64,000 bases of DNA from Bacteroides fragilis NCTC 9343 (GCF_000025985.1 NC_003228.3:1488001-1552000); one strand, 5' to 3'; positions 35,383 through 44,325 are shown, numbered from the stretch's first letter. Program-made: numbers and translations. Notes: a model not told the origin generated them from the sequence alone.

Positions 35383-36054
35383 TTATAACACGATGCGCTC
35401 AAATTTCCTGTCTATCCACAAAACTGCTTCTTCCGTATGGAAACAAAGAATGCAATAATCCGGGTCGTTTACACCTTGCGGGAAATAGTGTAGCATATAA
35501 TCTTGCCAAAAGGTCTGACGGGTTTCCGCATCAGTAAGTATTTCTATTTTTCCGGTTAGAGTAACACTGTCTGCTTCGTGAACAAAGCAAACTCCGGCTT
35601 TTGAATTTTGTCTGATATGTTTTACCTTTTCTGTGGATAAGGCTGTTGTCATCCATAAAGTTGATATATCGGTATGGCGCAATAGGTCGATAGCTACCGG
35701 GCGAGGATAACCATTTTCACTGATAGTGGAAAGTGTGATGTAGCCGCATTGTTCAAGTACCCATTCAGCCTGCCGTCTGATAGGCATCCAGCGTTTAAGC
35801 GTAGGCAGGAACTTATGTAGTCCTTCGATAGCTTCTTCTTTGGTAAAATTACTTCCTGACGCTTCGTTAAATGCAGCCAGACTTTCGGGTTGGGTATTCA
35901 GTTCGATTTGTTCCTCCAATGAATTGTTGGTGAAAAATCCTTTTTGGAAGCAGTGGCAGCAATATTCAGTACACAAACATCCGTTACCGTGAGTTCCTAA
36001 CAAATCATCAGTGGGCATAGACATGCCACAACTTTGGCAAATTCTCTGTTTCAT
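35383..36054 (-). CDS. Zinc-ribbon / pyridoxamine 5'-phosphate oxidase-like protein
   Basis: The 223-residue protein begins with a Cys-rich block (ICQSCGMSM ... EYCCHCFQKG) and a FLPTLKRWM motif that match the N-terminus of the adjacent regulator. The C-terminal part (QCGYITLSTISENGYPRPVAIDLLRH ... KAGVCFVHEADSVTLTGKIEILTD) is the split-barrel FMN-binding fold of PPOX-type general-stress proteins. It probably reduces or binds a small molecule with flavin. It is cargo with no direct link to transfer. Confidence 0.82.
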   Translation of the reverse strand: MKQRICQSCGMSMPTDDLLGTHGNGCLCTEYCCHCFQKGFFTNNSLEEQIELNTQPESLAAFNEASGSNFTKEEAIEGLHKFLPTLKRWMPIRRQAEWVLEQCGYITLSTISENGYPRPVAIDLLRHTDISTLWMTTALSTEKVKHIRQNSKAGVCFVHEADSVTLTGKIEILTDAETRQTFWQDYMLHYFPQGVNDPDYCILCFHTEEAVLWIDRKFERIVL

Positions 36055-36102
36055 ATTGTTCTGTTTTAATTGAGTTGATAAAATTCACTGTAAATAAGAT
36101 AA

Positions 36103-36750
36103 TCATGTTTTTATATTAAGATATTTGAATAAGGACGATATCGAATAAAACACATTTTTAGGGTTACTGTTTTCTAAGGCTGTCACTTCATTTTGTGGAA
36201 TACTCCAAGCGGCAGACAGACACATCACATTGGCTTTCCTGCACTCCGTTATATCTGAAAGTGCATCCCCGACATATACAATTTCATTTGCAGCCAAATG
36301 ATAATCATGCAAGAGTTCTTTCAATGCTTCCGACTTGATGTTCCTTTCTGCGTTTCCCGTAATGACTTTTGCAAAAGAATCCTTCATATTGAATTGCTTT
36401 AAGGTTATATCACAACTATTTATCCCCTTTCCGGTGATAAGTGCCACAATGATACCCTTTTGCTTTAACAAGGCTATCAACTCACGTATTCCCTCAAAAG
36501 GTGTCGGACACATTTCTTGATGCAATTCCTTATAAATCACATAAAAGTCATTCAATGCCTGTTGCCGATAGGGTTCATCAACGACACACCCAATCATACC
36601 TTCTTCATTCAAACCAAAAGTATGAACCATTTCTTCATCCGACAATTCATGTCCGATATATGGTTGTGTGGCTTTCTTGAAAGCCTGTATGCACATCGGC
36701 AAGGTGTTGCCTATCGTGCCGTCCAAATCGAAAGCGACTAATTTAATCAT
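36103..36750 (-). CDS. HAD-superfamily phosphatase
   Basis: The 215-residue protein opens VAFDLDGTIGNTLPMC (the catalytic DxDGT nucleophile motif). It continues with a cap domain, the ALITGKG motif II Thr and a VGDALSDITECRKA motif IV. It is a phosphoglycolate-phosphatase-like HAD enzyme; the substrate cannot be told. It starts two bases after the acetyltransferase gene stop, so the pair is an operon. Confidence 0.88.
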   Translation of the reverse strand: MIKLVAFDLDGTIGNTLPMCIQAFKKATQPYIGHELSDEEMVHTFGLNEEGMIGCVVDEPYRQQALNDFYVIYKELHQEMCPTPFEGIRELIALLKQKGIIVALITGKGINSCDITLKQFNMKDSFAKVITGNAERNIKSEALKELLHDYHLAANEIVYVGDALSDITECRKANVMCLSAAWSIPQNEVTALENSNPKNVFYSISSLFKYLNIKT

Positions 36751-36752
36751 GG

Positions 36753-37352
36753 CTATATGGAAGTATTGATTTCCCGAATTACTTTACATGGATTTCCTAC
36801 GGCAAGGCTGTTTGCCGGAACGGATTTGGTGACAACACTTCCCGCTCCAATAACGCTTCCCCGACCGATAGTAACACCCGGCAGGATAATGACACCGCCG
36901 CCAATCCAACAACCGTCCTCAATGGTAACAGGCAAGGCATACGTGTGACGGATATATGCTGTCCCGTCCTCCGTTTCTGTCGGTGTTAGCCGCTCATTCA
37001 ATTCAACAGGGTGGGTAGCCGTATAGATTTGCACATTGGGGGCTATCAATACATTGTTGCCGATAATGATTTTGTTGCAGTCCACAAAGGTGCATCCAGT
37101 GTTTATGCTGACATTATTACCTATGCTGATGTTACAGCCATAATCGCATATAAAAGAATGCCCTACTGAAACTTTCTTGCCAACGCTTTCAAACATTTCT
37201 TTCAATAGCGCATACTTTTCCTCTTTATAATCATACGGCAATGAATTGTATTTCAGCAACAATTCATGCGTCTTTCTTTTAAACCCCATAAATACGGGAG
37301 CATGACAATCATACCATTCGCCCGACAAGCATTTTTCCAATTCTGTTTTCAT
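36753..37352 (-). CDS. Hexapeptide-repeat sugar O-acetyltransferase
   Basis: This 199-residue protein is of the maltose/galactoside O-acetyltransferase family. It has an N-terminal helical Mac domain and then left-handed beta-helix repeats (ISIGNNVSINTGCTFVD, IGNNVLIAPNVQIYTATHP with the catalytic His, VIILPGVTIGRGSVIGAGSVVTKSVP). It transfers acetyl from acetyl-CoA to a sugar or a related acceptor. It is cotranscribed with the HAD gene and diverges from the AraC-type gene, which may control it. Confidence 0.88.
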   Translation of the reverse strand: MKTELEKCLSGEWYDCHAPVFMGFKRKTHELLLKYNSLPYDYKEEKYALLKEMFESVGKKVSVGHSFICDYGCNISIGNNVSINTGCTFVDCNKIIIGNNVLIAPNVQIYTATHPVELNERLTPTETEDGTAYIRHTYALPVTIEDGCWIGGGVIILPGVTIGRGSVIGAGSVVTKSVPANSLAVGNPCKVIREINTSI

Positions 37353-37478
37353 ACCTCATCCTAATAAAAGTTACTGCTTCATCTTATTTGTGGCAAAGTT
37401 ATACATATCCGAGCGTAAATATATGTATTATTTTTCTTTTTATTTGTATCTTTACGTCCTAATAGAAAAATTCACAAA

Positions 37479-38321
37479 ATGAAAAGGGAAAATCTACACC
37501 AACCGTTTGAAATCTGTTTCAGTGAACTGGACGAATCACAATTAAAGGAACACGACCATACTTTTTTTGAACTGGTCTATATTCTATCGGGAACAGGTAT
37601 TCAGTGGATAAACAACAACAAATTTCCATATCATGACGGGCATCTTTTCATGATTACTCCCGGTGACATACATTCTTTCGACATTCACACTACGACAAAG
37701 TTCGTCTATATAAAATTCAATGACATCTACATTCATTCGGCTGTTTTTGGAGCGGAGAACATTCAACGGCTGGAATTTATATTGCAACACGCCAATCACC
37801 GCCCCGGCTGTATATTACGCAATCAAACCGATAAATTGCTGGTAAAACCTATGATAGAAGCGATTATCCGTGAATATGTGAATAGGAATATATACAGCAG
37901 TGAAATTATTACGCAGTTAATCAACACGATTGTTATTGTTGTTGCCCGTAACATTGCTATGTTCCTGCCTGAACAGATAGATGAAAATTCAGAAGAAAAG
38001 TCACTGAACATCTTGCAATATATCCAATCCAACATTTGCTATCCCGAAAAGATAAAAGCCAAAGCGATAAGCCAGCATTTTGGTATTTCACCCAATTATC
38101 TTGGGAGATACTTCAAAAAGCAGACCAACGAAACCATGCAGCAGTATATCTTAAACTATAAGATGAAAATGGTGGAAAGTCGGCTTTTACACAGCGAAAT
38201 GAGAATTAGCGAGATAGTAGAGGAACTGGGATTTACGGATGAAAGCCATTTGAATAGGCTATTCAAGAAATACAAAGATTGTAATCCTACTGATTTTAGG
38301 AAGAAGCATAGGGGGCAATAA
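37479..38321 (+). CDS. AraC-family regulator with cupin sensor
   Basis: The 280-residue regulator has a cupin-like N-terminal sensor (HDHTFFELVYILSGTGIQWINNNKF ... HLFMITPGDIHSFDIHT) and a C-terminal AraC HTH pair (AISQHFGISPNYLGRYFKKQTNETMQQYILNYKMKM ... EELGFTDESHLNRLFKKYKDCNPTDFRK). It diverges from the acetyltransferase-HAD operon across 126 bases and probably activates it in response to a sugar-like ligand. A TATCTTTA box before the ATG may be its -7 element. Confidence 0.87.
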   Translation: MKRENLHQPFEICFSELDESQLKEHDHTFFELVYILSGTGIQWINNNKFPYHDGHLFMITPGDIHSFDIHTTTKFVYIKFNDIYIHSAVFGAENIQRLEFILQHANHRPGCILRNQTDKLLVKPMIEAIIREYVNRNIYSSEIITQLINTIVIVVARNIAMFLPEQIDENSEEKSLNILQYIQSNICYPEKIKAKAISQHFGISPNYLGRYFKKQTNETMQQYILNYKMKMVESRLLHSEMRISEIVEELGFTDESHLNRLFKKYKDCNPTDFRKKHRGQ

Positions 38322-38330
38322 AATTCTTTT

Positions 38331-38377
38331 AGTGCAAGGTGCAAGTATATATATAAATATAGCTTGCACCTTGCACT
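38331..38377. terminator. Perfect 15-bp inverted repeat after the AraC gene
   Basis: AGTGCAAGGTGCAAG (38331-38345) and its complement (38363-38377) enclose 17 AT-rich bases, 10 bases after the stop codon. No T run follows, so it is a possible but atypical terminator. Confidence 0.5.
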
Positions 38378-38560
38378 AACCGCAGAATATTTATATTCAA
38401 TGATTTGCGTATTTCAAAAACAAGTTGTATCTTTGAACCGAAGTTTTAGGCAGACAATGAACAGCCAAAGACAGACAAAATTCGGTCTTTTTTGTAACCT
38501 AAGTTGTACCCCCTAAGGCATTGACATTTTGAAAAGGAGTTGAATTTCAAGGATATAAGG

Positions 38561-38588
38561 GAGCAGGTTCATAACCCTCGCTCTCCGC
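38561..38588. other. tRNA-3'-end-like sequence, candidate attachment site
   Basis: The stretch GGTTCATAACCC then TCGCTCTCCGC resembles a T-arm plus acceptor strand. CTCTCCGC also ends the tRNA-derived core at which some Bacteroides elements (NBU1 type) integrate. The T-loop has T instead of the invariant A58 and the 5' T-stem strand does not pair, so this is not a complete tRNA gene. It may be attR. The direct-repeat partner would lie left of the window. Confidence 0.3.
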
Positions 38589-38625
38589 TGAGCGTCAAAG
38601 ATAAATGACGGAAAAGTAAAAGTAA

Positions 38626-38661
38626 GTCCCGTAAAATCTTGATTTTACGGGACTTTTTATA
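38626..38661 (+). terminator. Strong intrinsic terminator
   Basis: AGTCCCGTAAAATC / GATTTTACGGGACT form a near-perfect 14-base stem with a two-base loop, followed by five T. It separates the accessory block from the probable chromosomal genes. No gene lies directly before it, which fits a position behind a displaced or truncated RNA gene. Confidence 0.75.
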
Positions 38662-38809
38662 TTTATGCTTGGACAAGTGAAAAACATGATTAGCCTGTCA
38701 TCGCAGCCAAGAACATAACAATAATCAAATAACGTTTGCAGGCTGTACAGACGGGCAAAAAGACTATACACTAATTTTGTATTATGAAATCAATAGAATT
38801 GTTTGTTGC

Positions 38810-38977
38810 ATGTTGTTTGTCATAAGTTGTTTAGGTAAGTCTCAACCAAAGCAACAATCTGCCGATTTATATAGGTTGCCCTTATGTAATGAATGTGTGA
38901 AAAATGAAATTTATTGTGCTTTGACACTAATGGGATCTGTTGAAGTTGATGATTTAAATGAAAATACAAATAAATAG
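38810..38977 (+). CDS. Small putative lipoprotein fragment
   Basis: The frame from ATG 38810 gives 55 residues and begins MLFVISCLG, a very short leader with a lipobox-like Cys. A TAATTTTG -7 element at 38772-38779 precedes it. A different ATG at 38784 opens a 13-codon frame that would supply a better signal start, so the gene may be frameshifted. No family is recognised. It overlaps the next small ORF by 20 bases. Confidence 0.3.
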   Translation: MLFVISCLGKSQPKQQSADLYRLPLCNECVKNEIYCALTLMGSVEVDDLNENTNK

Positions 38978-39119
38978 AGATTTGATTAGGCTAATAGAAG
39001 AATACGCAGGAAGTTTGAATACGTATTCTGATGTGACATTCATGAGAAGAAAACAAGAATATCAACGATTAACGATACGGGATTTACAGGAAGGAGTTAT
39101 TAATAAGAAAATCTATTGA
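38958..39119 (+). CDS. Small hypothetical protein (53 aa)
   Basis: I translated this frame myself: ATG 38958 to TGA 39119, starting MKIQINRDLIRLIEEYAG and ending INKKIY, basic and helical. It overlaps the preceding ORF and ends two bases before the longest frame of the following lipoprotein. No domain is recognised; length and coding look make it plausible but uncertain. Confidence 0.35.
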   Translation: MKIQINRDLIRLIEEYAGSLNTYSDVTFMRRKQEYQRLTIRDLQEGVINKKIY

Positions 39120-39156
39120 TTTGCCGACACTGCCCTGCCCTAAAAAAAGATATACA

Positions 39157-40215
39157 ATGAAAGTAAAATTATTGTTTTTGGTCTTCGTTCTGTATGCGTG
39201 TGGAACTAAAACGGTTTCGGAAGAGAAATCTTATGATCGAATAACCATGACGACTTATGAAAACAAGTATGATGAAAATAATCGTTTGTCAGAGGTACAA
39301 TTGACCAGAACATCTCATCATAGGTATGAAGAAGATTCTGAAACAATTGATTTAATTGATGATAAAAGCACGTATTATTATACGTATATCAACAACGAAG
39401 AGTTTACGGTAAGAAGAAAGTCAAAGAGGTCGGGAAATATCAAGATTATGGGATATGCTCCCCAAAGGGAGGAGGTGTTAACATTAAATGCTCAAGGGGA
39501 TACCATTGATTATTTATTGCAGAAATATTACGATAAAAGTAAACTCAAATTAGTGTATGTTAGAAATATAAACAATGACTATGTACTGCATGAAGACAAC
39601 GACTATGAGGAAAAAAATGAATACGACGGGAATGGTAATCTAACAAAAAGAGTGCAATACTATTTTGACATAGGGAAAAAAAGAACCACTTACTTCTTTC
39701 GGGGACTATCTTATGAGGAAGCTAAAAAAAGGATTCCCCGTACAGACGAGGACTATGACATCGTGTGCGATATAGAGAAAATGGCAGGAGACACCCTTAT
39801 CAGGAAATGTATAAAGAATGGTATTGTCAGTTCTATTAACAAGACGATTGTTGACGAAAAAGGGAAAAAGGAATTTATATTCGACGCTGACATGAAGTTC
39901 ACAGGTAGTTTCACGGAATTTAAGTCGGATAGTTTTGATATTCACGTTGATCGTATTGTACTGGACGATTGCACGGATATTGATAGCACTTATTATAAGA
40001 ATGGGAAAGAGGTAAGATGCGTTTATCTTTCGGATACGTCTAAACGTATTGTACTTTCTAAATATGATAAATGGGGAAATATGGTTGAGAGGGTGGAAAA
40101 GACAAAGTATTTTTATTCGCAAGACGGAGAGGAATTGATCAATGAAATGCTGCAAGTAGTGAGAGAGAATGAGAAGAAGAAAGAAAGTAGAAAGCGATTG
40201 AAAATATCAAAATAA
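39157..40215 (+). CDS. Hypothetical lipoprotein with YD-like segments
   Basis: About 352 residues from ATG 39157, with the signal sequence MKVKLLFLVFVLYACGT and lipobox LYAC. The mature part has repeated short charged-aromatic segments (NKYDENNRLSEV, NEYDGNGNLTKRV, SKYDKWGNMVERV) like isolated RHS/YD units. It probably sits on the outer or inner membrane facing the periplasm. The C-terminus is Lys-rich. I chose 39157 because the longer frame from 39121 has a polar non-signal extension. The function is unknown. Confidence 0.6.
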   Translation: MKVKLLFLVFVLYACGTKTVSEEKSYDRITMTTYENKYDENNRLSEVQLTRTSHHRYEEDSETIDLIDDKSTYYYTYINNEEFTVRRKSKRSGNIKIMGYAPQREEVLTLNAQGDTIDYLLQKYYDKSKLKLVYVRNINNDYVLHEDNDYEEKNEYDGNGNLTKRVQYYFDIGKKRTTYFFRGLSYEEAKKRIPRTDEDYDIVCDIEKMAGDTLIRKCIKNGIVSSINKTIVDEKGKKEFIFDADMKFTGSFTEFKSDSFDIHVDRIVLDDCTDIDSTYYKNGKEVRCVYLSDTSKRIVLSKYDKWGNMVERVEKTKYFYSQDGEELINEMLQVVRENEKKKESRKRLKISK

Positions 40216-40248
40216 AAAGGTTGTGAGAAATAAACATTTAATCGGGGT

Positions 40249-40374
40249 ATGAAGGGGGGAGACAGATTCTTAGAAAGAATGACCGTTATTGTGACGATGA
40301 TTTTCACGATATTCATGATTATCAGAATCGGCTACTTGCGGATCGGTCTCCTGACCCTCGTCATGTGCGCATGA
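40249..40374 (+). CDS. Small membrane protein (41 aa)
   Basis: I translated this ORF myself. It runs from ATG 40249 to TGA 40374, begins MKGGDRFLERMTVIVTMIF and is one long hydrophobic helix flanked by basic residues. It follows the lipoprotein by 33 bases. Small single-pass proteins of this kind exist in Bacteroides, but no homology is claimed. The rest of the 40375-40556 interval shows nothing recognisable. Confidence 0.35.
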   Translation: MKGGDRFLERMTVIVTMIFTIFMIIRIGYLRIGLLTLVMCA

Positions 40375-40556
40375 TCGGACTTTTCTCGTTTGTCCCCCAT
40401 AGGTATATTGTATCGCTGAATACAGGAAGGTGCTGGAAGGCGACAGAGATATGCTAATCAGATACCCTCTCTTTCCTTCTAATGACTTTTCATTACGCTT
40501 TTAATAAAGATATTGGTAGAAGACAATTGTCTGAGACTAATTGTGAGTTCTATTCC

Positions 40557-41471
40557 TCAATGTGGCTTAATGATTTTCTGTTCTGTGATTCTCTTCGACT
40601 TTTTTTGTTGATCGGCTAATATTACAATGATAACAGACATTAGTATCAGTAATAAACCGATTAATGATTGTAATGTGAAATGTTCCGAAAATACCAATAC
40701 GCCTACAACCACTGCGACCAAAGGTTCCATTGAACCAAGGATGGCTGTTGTTGTCGAACCGGCATATTTTACCGCTAAAATCAACGTAAGGTCGGAGATG
40801 ACGGTAGATAGAAATGCCAATGCCAAAATATAAAATCCGGCTTTTGTGCTGGGGATGGAGGATATACCTGCTGTAAATAGACTGTAGATGAAAAAGATTA
40901 CGCAACCGCCTAAAAGCACATAGAACGTAAGCACTTCAGCAGGTAATTTACCTATATCCAATTGATTCAGAGCAACAATATATATCCCATAGGTTAATAT
41001 CGTAAGAGCTGCGAGTCCGATACCCATCAATCGGATACTGCCTCCTCCCGACCAACACATAAGTGCAACACCGATTAGTGAGAGTGAGGCTGCTAAGAAT
41101 AGAGATTTGGATTTTTGTTCTTTAAAGAATACTACCATTAAGAAGCTGACACAGATTGGATAGAGAAAGTGAATGGTTGTAGCCACTCCACTAGTTATAT
41201 AATGGTAGGAATAAATAAGAAATAGCGCTGTAAGAGCATACAAGGCACCTAAACCGATGATAGAGATCAGATGTTTCATATTTATTTTTAAAGTACTTTT
41301 GTGCAAAAGACATACTGCTCCCATCATAAGGGTAGAAAATAGAAATCGATAAAAAAGAATGTTGGATTCATTCATTTCCATATTTCCCATTAATGGAATT
41401 GTAAATAATGGAATGAGCCCAAATGTACCTGATGAAATCATTGCATAAATAATACCTTTTAAACTTTTCAT
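40557..41471 (-). CDS. EamA/DMT-family transporter
   Basis: This 304-residue protein has ten predicted membrane helices in two EamA halves (the second around VLTFYVLLGGCVIFFIYSLF and TTTAILGSMEPLVAVVVGVLVF). It is a drug/metabolite-type exporter with unknown substrate. The Crp-like gene lies 69 bases upstream in the same direction, so the regulator may control this transporter. It ends in a basic tail. Confidence 0.87.
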   Translation of the reverse strand: MKSLKGIIYAMISSGTFGLIPLFTIPLMGNMEMNESNILFYRFLFSTLMMGAVCLLHKSTLKINMKHLISIIGLGALYALTALFLIYSYHYITSGVATTIHFLYPICVSFLMVVFFKEQKSKSLFLAASLSLIGVALMCWSGGGSIRLMGIGLAALTILTYGIYIVALNQLDIGKLPAEVLTFYVLLGGCVIFFIYSLFTAGISSIPSTKAGFYILALAFLSTVISDLTLILAVKYAGSTTTAILGSMEPLVAVVVGVLVFSEHFTLQSLIGLLLILMSVIIVILADQQKKSKRITEQKIIKPH

Positions 41472-41540
41472 ATCATACAGAATTAAAATTTGAGCGCAAA
41501 GGTAGGTTACAGGGAAGAATGAAAAGTTACCAAAAGGTAA

Positions 41541-42110
41541 TTAATGCATATCGGCCCTGATTCTACTTAAGGATTGTGGAGTTATGTCCAGCCATGCGGA
41601 GAGGTCTCTCATTGATAATCTTTGTATCAGTTTGGGCATTTCTTTAAGTAGATATTGATATTGTTCTTTCTTGCTCATCCAGTGGATAGATGAAAAATAG
41701 AAAGAAGATGAAGTAAGCCATTCCTGAAGAATCATTCTTCCCCAATTGGATAAATTAAGAGAGTCTTTGAATGAGGTGGCTAAGTCTTTACGGGAGATTC
41801 TCCATAAAATACAAGTATCTACTGCCTCTAAAGTATATAGTGATTGTCTGCTCTCTGTCAGGTTGGGTGAACTGAGTGGGACATCATTTTCTAATGCAAA
41901 AAATATGATAAATTCTCTGCCCTCTCTTAGAATCGTACTTTTTACAATCCCTTTCTCAACAAAATAGATATAGTGATCTGTTTGCCTTTCTTGAAGGATA
42001 ATCTCTCTCTTGGGCACAGAAAATTTTGTGAACTTTTCAAGCAATATTTCTATATCTTTTTCAAAAAGTCCGTATTTATCTCTTAATATTTTTTTAATCC
42101 CGTTCTCCAT
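41541..42110 (-). CDS. Crp/Fnr-family transcriptional regulator
   Basis: The 189-residue protein has a cyclic-nucleotide-type beta-barrel (VPKREIILQERQTDHYIYFVEKGIVKSTILREGREFIIFFALENDVPLSS) and a C-terminal HTH (MRDLSAWLDITPQSLSRIRADM). It lacks the Cys cluster of Fnr, so it is not an obvious iron-sulfur sensor. It probably regulates the downstream EamA gene. Confidence 0.87.
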   Translation of the reverse strand: MENGIKKILRDKYGLFEKDIEILLEKFTKFSVPKREIILQERQTDHYIYFVEKGIVKSTILREGREFIIFFALENDVPLSSPNLTESRQSLYTLEAVDTCILWRISRKDLATSFKDSLNLSNWGRMILQEWLTSSSFYFSSIHWMSKKEQYQYLLKEMPKLIQRLSMRDLSAWLDITPQSLSRIRADMH

Positions 42111-42392
42111 ACTTTAAAGAAAACAAAAAGACACGATGCAATGTTGGCGTAATTCTGATAAAAATGTACGGCATACCACTTGTAAAAGTATACTTAATTA
42201 TAGAAAGAAACGGGGAAACAGGCCGATATTGAAGTGGCAATGCTCCAGGGAAGGGTACACAGAAAACATACTCTATCCGGTGAAGTGATGCTATCCATGA
42301 GTCAGAAACAGATATTAAAGTATATGTTTTACCGATGAAATCACTATTTTTGCTGCATATATGGATATATTGATTAATCAGGAGGAGATATA
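42111..42392. other. Non-coding gap with a Shine-Dalgarno before adh
   Basis: No gene is seen. AGGAGG at 42380-42385, seven bases before the ATG of the dehydrogenase, is a full Shine-Dalgarno sequence and fixes that start. Confidence 0.6.
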
Positions 42393-43433
42393 ATGCTTGC
42401 ATATACATATGTCGAACATGGGAAGTTTGAACTTTTGGAGAAGTTGAGGCCACAAATAAAAGATGCCCGGGATGCAATCGTACGTGTAACACTTGGCAGT
42501 ATCTGCACCAGTGATCTTCATATTAAACATGGCAGTGTTCCGCGTGCAGTTCCTGGTATTACAGTCGGCCACGAGATGGTGGGCATTGTGGAGGAAGTAG
42601 GCTCCGGCGTCATTTCCGTCAGACCCGGTGATAGAGTGACAGTCAATGTCGAAACCTTTTGTGGAGAATGTTTCTTTTGTCGGCACGGATATGTGAACAA
42701 CTGTACTGACCCCGACGGAGGATGGGCATTAGGTTGCCGTATTGATGGCGGACAGGCGGAATATGTCAGGGTTCCGTATGCCGAGCAGGGATTGAATCGT
42801 ATTCCCGATAATGTCAGTGATGAACAAGCTCTGTTTGTAGGTGATGTGCTTGCGACGGGGTTCTGGGCTACCCGCATTTCGGAGATATCCGAAGATGATA
42901 CGGTTTTGATTATAGGTGCCGGCCCTACCGGAATCTGTACTTTGCTCTGTGTGATGTTAAAGAAGCCACGGCGCATTATTGTTTGTGAACGGTCTGCTGA
43001 GAGAATCCGGTTTGTTCGTGAACATTATCCTGACGTGCTGGTGACAGAACCTGAAAACTGTAGGGATTTTGTACTCTGCAACAGCGATCATGGTGGAGCG
43101 GATGTCGTGTTGGAAGTGGCGGGTTCCGAAGAAACTTTCCGTCTGGCGTGGGAGTGTGCCCGCCCCAATGCCATCGTTACCATCGTAGCCCTTTATGACA
43201 AACCTCAGTTTTTACCTTTGCCCGATATGTATGGCAAGAACTTGATCTTCAAAACAGGTGGGGTAGATGGTTGCGATTGTGCTGAGATTCTCAGTCTGAT
43301 TGAGCAAGGCAGGATAGACACTACTCCTCTTATTACGCATAGGTTTCCGTTGAACGAAATAGAGGAAGCTTATCGTATCTTTGAAAACAAGCTGGAAGGA
43401 GTTATCAAGATAGCTATAACGGGAGGCAGGTAG
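42393..43433 (+). CDS. Zinc-dependent medium-chain alcohol dehydrogenase
   Basis: The 346-residue enzyme has the catalytic zinc ligand in CTSDLHIKHG, the GHEMVGIVEEVGSG motif with the second ligand, the structural zinc site CGECFFCRHGYVNNC, and the nucleotide-binding GAGPTG. It should oxidise an alcohol or reduce an aldehyde with NAD(P). The substrate is not evident. Base composition and the strong AGGAGG ribosome site look unlike the neighbours and hint at acquisition from another phylum. The TrmH-like gene follows directly. Confidence 0.9.
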   Translation: MLAYTYVEHGKFELLEKLRPQIKDARDAIVRVTLGSICTSDLHIKHGSVPRAVPGITVGHEMVGIVEEVGSGVISVRPGDRVTVNVETFCGECFFCRHGYVNNCTDPDGGWALGCRIDGGQAEYVRVPYAEQGLNRIPDNVSDEQALFVGDVLATGFWATRISEISEDDTVLIIGAGPTGICTLLCVMLKKPRRIIVCERSAERIRFVREHYPDVLVTEPENCRDFVLCNSDHGGADVVLEVAGSEETFRLAWECARPNAIVTIVALYDKPQFLPLPDMYGKNLIFKTGGVDGCDCAEILSLIEQGRIDTTPLITHRFPLNEIEEAYRIFENKLEGVIKIAITGGR

Positions 43434-43512
43434 GGGAGTGTTTGTATTGACACTTTCTGCACATATTACAATTGAAAAAGGAAAAATCATAGAGTTAATC
43501 AAATCAAAGAGA

Positions 43513-44325
43513 ATGCCTATCATAGAAATATCATCCTTGTCTCATCCCGGAGTAGAGATATTCAGTACCCTTACTGAAGCCCAGTTGCGTAATCGCATCG
43601 ATTCCGACCGGGGAATTTTTATAGCAGAAAGCCCCAAGGTTATTCAAGTTGCTTTAGACGCCGGTTATGAACCTTTGGCTATTTTATGTGAGCAAAAACA
43701 TATCATCGGTGACGCTGCCGTTATCATTGAGCGTTGTGGTGATATTCCTGTCTATACAGGCAAGCGTGATATACTTGCTTTACTCACCGGATATACACTT
43801 ACCCGCGGAGTGCTTTGTGCCATGCGGCGTCCTGAATTAAGAAGTGTGGAGGAAGTATGCCGCGAAGCCAAACGTATCGTGGTAATAGATGGAGTTGTTG
43901 ACACCACTAACATCGGAGCTATTTTTCGTTCGGCTGCTGCCCTCGGCATAGATGCTGTTTTGCTGACGCGGAACTCTTGTGATCCGCTCAATCGCCGTGC
44001 GGTCAGGGTATCTATGGGGTCAATATTTCTTGTATCATGGACTTGGATAGATGGTTCTCTCAGCAGGCTTGGCGATTTGGGATTTCGTACGGCTGCTATG
44101 GCACTTACTGATGATTCCATCTCTATCGATGATCCGGTTTTGAAGACTGAGCCCAAGTTGGCTATCATAATGGGTACCGAAGGAGACGGACTGCCGTACG
44201 AGACAATTTCCGAAGCCGATTATGTGGTTCGCATCCCTATGTCGCATAGTGTAGATTCACTTAATGTGGCGGCTGCTGCTTCTGTGGCTTTTTGGGAACT
44301 TCGTGCTCCAACTTTCAAGGAGTGA
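43513..44325 (+). CDS. TrmH/SpoU-family RNA methyltransferase
   Basis: This is a 270-residue SPOUT methylase. The N-terminal substrate-binding part includes DRGIFIAESPKVIQVALDAGYEP. The knotted SAM domain carries VVDTTNIGAIFRSAAALGIDAVLL, IIMGTEGDGLP and VRIPMSHSVDSLNVAAAASVAFWE, the three SpoU motifs. It probably 2'-O-methylates tRNA or rRNA. I chose ATG 43513 over the frame opening at 43438, since homology begins MPIIEISSL. Confidence 0.88.
   Translation: MPIIEISSLSHPGVEIFSTLTEAQLRNRIDSDRGIFIAESPKVIQVALDAGYEPLAILCEQKHIIGDAAVIIERCGDIPVYTGKRDILALLTGYTLTRGVLCAMRRPELRSVEEVCREAKRIVVIDGVVDTTNIGAIFRSAAALGIDAVLLTRNSCDPLNRRAVRVSMGSIFLVSWTWIDGSLSRLGDLGFRTAAMALTDDSISIDDPVLKTEPKLAIIMGTEGDGLPYETISEADYVVRIPMSHSVDSLNVAAAASVAFWELRAPTFKE

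Noticed and set aside
38561..38588. Functional tRNA gene
   Set aside because: Only a 3'-like end is present; the T-stem does not pair, the invariant A58 is T, and there is no anticodon arm upstream.
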